DNA of 7,698 nt from an uncultured Caulobacteraceae bacterium (GTDB lineage: Bacteria; Pseudomonadota; Alphaproteobacteria; Caulobacterales; Caulobacteraceae). Location of the stretch: NCBI GenBank assembly GCA_937910255.1, contig CALEOQ010000264.1:1-7698 (forward strand), read 5' to 3'. Shown one piece after another: positions 6,313-7,698 of the stretch (the first letter of the stretch is position 1; every line of letters begins with the position of its first letter). A program made the translations under genes and the position numbers. The notes beneath the pieces were generated by a model. The model saw only the letters and a program-made list of their open reading frames with translations, did no database searches and was not told the origin of the DNA.

Positions 6313-6375
6313 AATCGGGGCTCCGGTCAGGCGACGGCGGCCGCGCGCGCGGCGGGCCGGCAACTTGCCGAGAAC

Positions 6376-6403
6376 CCTATAAAGAAATCCTTATATCCCG
6401 CAA
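6376..6403 (-). promoter_or_regulatory. Putative metK promoter
   Basis: On the minus strand, TTGCGG (6398-6403) and TATAGG (6376-6381) are 16 bp apart. A start near 6369 would leave a leader of about 57 nt before the TTG start. Matches to consensus are moderate (four of six in each box). The AT-rich pocket stands out in otherwise very GC-rich sequence and lies in the short gap after the regulator gene. Confidence 0.45.
6378..6395. promoter_or_regulatory. AT-rich 18-bp palindrome, likely operator of metK
   Basis: TATAAAGAAATCCTTATA is an imperfect palindrome with seven of eight arm positions paired. It covers the spacer and most of the -10 box of the putative metK promoter, a position suited to repression. 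From memory, the ArsR-family SahR/SamR regulators of the SAM cycle in Proteobacteria use AT-rich operators of the ATATAAAGA/TCTTTATAT type upstream of metK and ahcY genes. The assignment to that regulator is inference. Confidence 0.6.
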
Positions 6404-6412
6404 GCGGTGCGG

Positions 6413-6865
6413 TCAGACTTCTTCGACCCGCACCTCATCCTCGAGATCGGCCTCGGACTCCTCGGCCATGGTCCGCACCAGGTCCAGCAGCCGGCGACGC
6501 ACCCGGGCCCGGCGGATGCGGGGGAACAGGGTGGCGAGCTCCATGCCTTCCGGGGTCAGCAGGAAATCGTGGACGGTGTCGCGGCCGTCATCGGGGCTGT
6601 TCGCGCCATGTTGAGCCGGGTCGCCAAGACCTTCGTAGAAATAGGCGATGGAGGTCTTCAGGGCGCGCGCGACCTCCCAGAGCTTGGAGGCGCTGACCCG
6701 ATTGGCCGCCCGCTCGTACTTCTGGACCTGCTGAAAGGTCAGACCGATGGAGTCGGCCAGCTTCTCCTGGCTGACGCCAAGTTCTTTCCGGCGCAGTCGG
6801 ATGCGCAGGCCCACGTGCCGATCAACCGGATTGGGGGACCGGTCGAGATCGAGGTCCTTGGTCAT
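6413..6865 (-). CDS. XRE-family HTH regulator (PraR/Phr-like)
   Basis: This 150-residue protein has one Cro/CI-type helix-turn-helix at about 18-75 (RIRLRRKELGVSQEKLADSIGLTFQQVQKYERAANRVSASKL). The TFQQVQKYERAANRVSAS stretch resembles the alphaproteobacterial PraR/Phr group. A linker follows. The C-terminal part is helical with a basic cluster (RIRRARVRRRLLDLV, 116-130) and a strongly acidic end. No sensor domain is seen, so its signal is unknown. The start is ATG with GGGAG about 4 nt upstream. It lies 60 bp after lnt and 100 bp before metK on the same strand, an order I recall from other alphaproteobacteria. Whether it controls metK, itself or unlinked genes cannot be told from the sequence. 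Confidence 0.88.
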   Translation of the reverse strand: MTKDLDLDRSPNPVDRHVGLRIRLRRKELGVSQEKLADSIGLTFQQVQKYERAANRVSASKLWEVARALKTSIAYFYEGLGDPAQHGANSPDDGRDTVHDFLLTPEGMELATLFPRIRRARVRRRLLDLVRTMAEESEADLEDEVRVEEV

Positions 6866-6925
6866 GGCGCTCCCTTACCCGAACTGCACATCACTCGCAA
6901 AAGGACACACCGTCCGCAACAGCCT

Positions 6926-7555
6926 TCATCGCCGTCGGAGCAAAGGCGTAGCGCCCATAGCCCCCGAAACGAGCAGCATCAGGGCGAAGGGCAAATTTCC
7001 GAAGCGCGAGAACGGGGTCGGGGCGTCCGGCGGCGGCAGGGCTGAATCGATCACCCCCTGGCGACCCTGGCTCATCCAGGCGCCGGCCTGCAGCCGGCCG
7101 CGGGCGTCGATGACCCCGGACACGCCCGTGGGGGTGGCGCGGACCAGGGGCAGGCCCTCTTCGATGGCCCGGTAGCTGGCCAGGTTCAGGTGCTGCCAGG
7201 GCCCCGAGGTGGCGCCGAACCAGGCGTCGTTGGAGATATTCAGGATCCATTCGGCGCGCACGCCGCCGCGGGCGCCGGCCTGGCCGGTGAAGCGGGGGAA
7301 GAGGGCCTCATAGCAGATCAGCGGCTGCACCGGCGGCAGGCCTGGCAGGGTCAGGGGCTGCGGCGGCGGCCCCGCGGTGAAGTCCTCGGGCATGTTGACC
7401 AGGCTGCGCAGGCCAAGACGGGTCATGGTGTCGCCGAGGGGCAGATATTCCCCGAAGGGGACGAGACGATGCTTGTCATAGAGCCCCAGGACCTCAAGCC
7501 CGCCAGCCTCAGCCCGGCGGAAAGCGACCAGGGTGTTGAAGTAGTCGAGCCCTGC
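6926..7555 (-). CDS. lnt: Apolipoprotein N-acyltransferase, C-terminal fragment
   Basis: Lnt is the inner-membrane enzyme that adds the third acyl chain to lipoproteins. About 210 codons remain out of roughly 500-540 in the family. The nitrilase-like periplasmic domain is recognisable. YDKHRLVPFGEYLP carries the catalytic Lys (K335 in E. coli) and the conserved Glu of PFGE. PLICYEALFP carries the catalytic Cys (C387). NISNDAWFGATSGPWQHL is another family block. The catalytic Glu and the N-terminal membrane helices are lost upstream. The last transmembrane helix, FGNLPFALMLLVSGAMGATP, is present near the end. An apparent GTG start at 7570 giving MLFRS is adapter sequence; genuine coding ends at 7555. 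This is a truncation by the assembly edge, not a pseudogene. Confidence 0.95.
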   Translation of the reverse strand, partial: AGLDYFNTLVAFRRAEAGGLEVLGLYDKHRLVPFGEYLPLGDTMTRLGLRSLVNMPEDFTAGPPPQPLTLPGLPPVQPLICYEALFPRFTGQAGARGGVRAEWILNISNDAWFGATSGPWQHLNLASYRAIEEGLPLVRATPTGVSGVIDARGRLQAGAWMSQGRQGVIDSALPPPDAPTPFSRFGNLPFALMLLVSGAMGATPLLRRR

Positions 7556-7632
7556 AGATCGGAAGAGCACACGTCTGAACTCCAGTCACGTCGTAATCTC
7601 GTATGCCGTCTTCTGCTTGAAAAAAAAAAAAA
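7556..7632 (+). other. Illumina TruSeq read-through adapter with index and poly-A
   Basis: In order: AGATCGGAAGAGC and the rest of the TruSeq read-1 adapter (7556-7589), a 6-nt index GTCGTA (7590-7595), the P7-side sequence ending TCTTCTGCTTG (7596-7619), and 13 A (7620-7632). The adapter parts match the known sequence with no visible error. This is a sequencing read that ran through a short insert into the adapter and off its end, left untrimmed in the assembly. It creates false peptides: MLFRS at the lnt edge, EEHTSELQSRRNLV on the plus strand and SSRRRHTRLRRDWSSDV on the minus strand. Confidence 0.98.
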
Positions 7633-7698
7633 CCACCAACCGACATGCACGACCTTCCACACTAGTGACACAGCCACTGGCTGAACGCAGTAACCACG
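7633..7698. other. Unexplained 66-base tail beyond the adapter
   Basis: This follows the poly-A that marks the end of the adapter molecule. Its composition is visibly lower in GC than the genes, and no frame continues from the genomic part. I do not recognise it. It is most likely noise bases called after the end of the template, or a chimeric join; it should not be treated as part of this genome. Confidence 0.7.

Noticed and set aside
6313..6412. A SAM riboswitch upstream of metK
   Set aside because: The likely leader is only about 57 nt, very GC-rich and without the conserved cores I know for SAM-I, SAM-II or SAM/SAH classes. The palindromic DNA operator is a better explanation.
5173..6696. 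A 507-codon open frame on the plus strand opposite metK
   Set aside because: It is a shadow of metK and the regulator gene; Gly/Ala/Leu-rich with no domain, and it crosses two real genes and the promoter region.
7190..7684. Plus-strand and minus-strand ORFs crossing the right end
   Set aside because: Their ends are translated adapter and poly-A (EEHTSELQSRRNLV, SSRRRHTRLRRDWSSDV), and the rest is antisense to lnt.
1..7698. CRISPR arrays, insertion sequences, phage or defence genes
   Set aside because: No spaced direct repeats, transposase-like proteins or terminal inverted repeats were seen. All genomic sequence is accounted for by core housekeeping genes and short regulatory gaps.

Overview
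The window is a GC-rich alphaproteobacterial chromosomal contig. Gene order and protein features (nusA followed by a YlxR/L7Ae fusion, an N-terminal IF2 with KQSFSHGRSKTVVVETK, a PraR/Phr-like XRE regulator between lnt and metK) suggest Caulobacteraceae such as Caulobacter or Phenylobacterium. The lineage is inferred from family knowledge, without a database search.

Layout. Positions 39-3442 hold the translation/transcription operon on the minus strand, transcribed leftward: rimP, nusA, the ylxR-L7Ae fusion and the start of infB, which runs off the left end. A 306-bp divergent intergenic region (3443-3748) carries a good sigma70-type promoter for rimP. Between that promoter and the rimP start codon lies an intrinsic-terminator hairpin, which looks like an attenuator. 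In the other direction comes ppa (3749-4285, plus strand), closed by its own terminator at 4310-4340. Positions 4353-7555 hold a second minus-strand group: lnt (truncated), an XRE-family regulator, metK and trmB. An AT-rich palindrome sits in the putative metK promoter and may be a SAM/SAH-responsive operator.

How the genes relate. RimP, NusA, YlxR-L7Ae and IF2 cover 30S maturation, transcription elongation/termination and translation initiation. Inorganic pyrophosphatase removes the PPi made by nucleic acid synthesis, aminoacylation and MetK. MetK makes the SAM that TrmB uses for tRNA m7G46. Lnt N-acylates lipoproteins.

Both ends of the window are sequencing artefact, not biology. Positions 7556-7632 are a clean Illumina TruSeq read-through adapter (adapter, 6-nt index GTCGTA, P7 end, 13 A). 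It is followed by 66 bases of unexplained tail. Positions 1-38 look like an error-rich copy of the opposite (P5/read-1) adapter. These ends create false protein termini: MLFRS on Lnt and an odd IF2 tail. I found no new mobile, defence or CRISPR system. The most interesting biology is regulatory: the rimP-nusA leader terminator and the metK operator.
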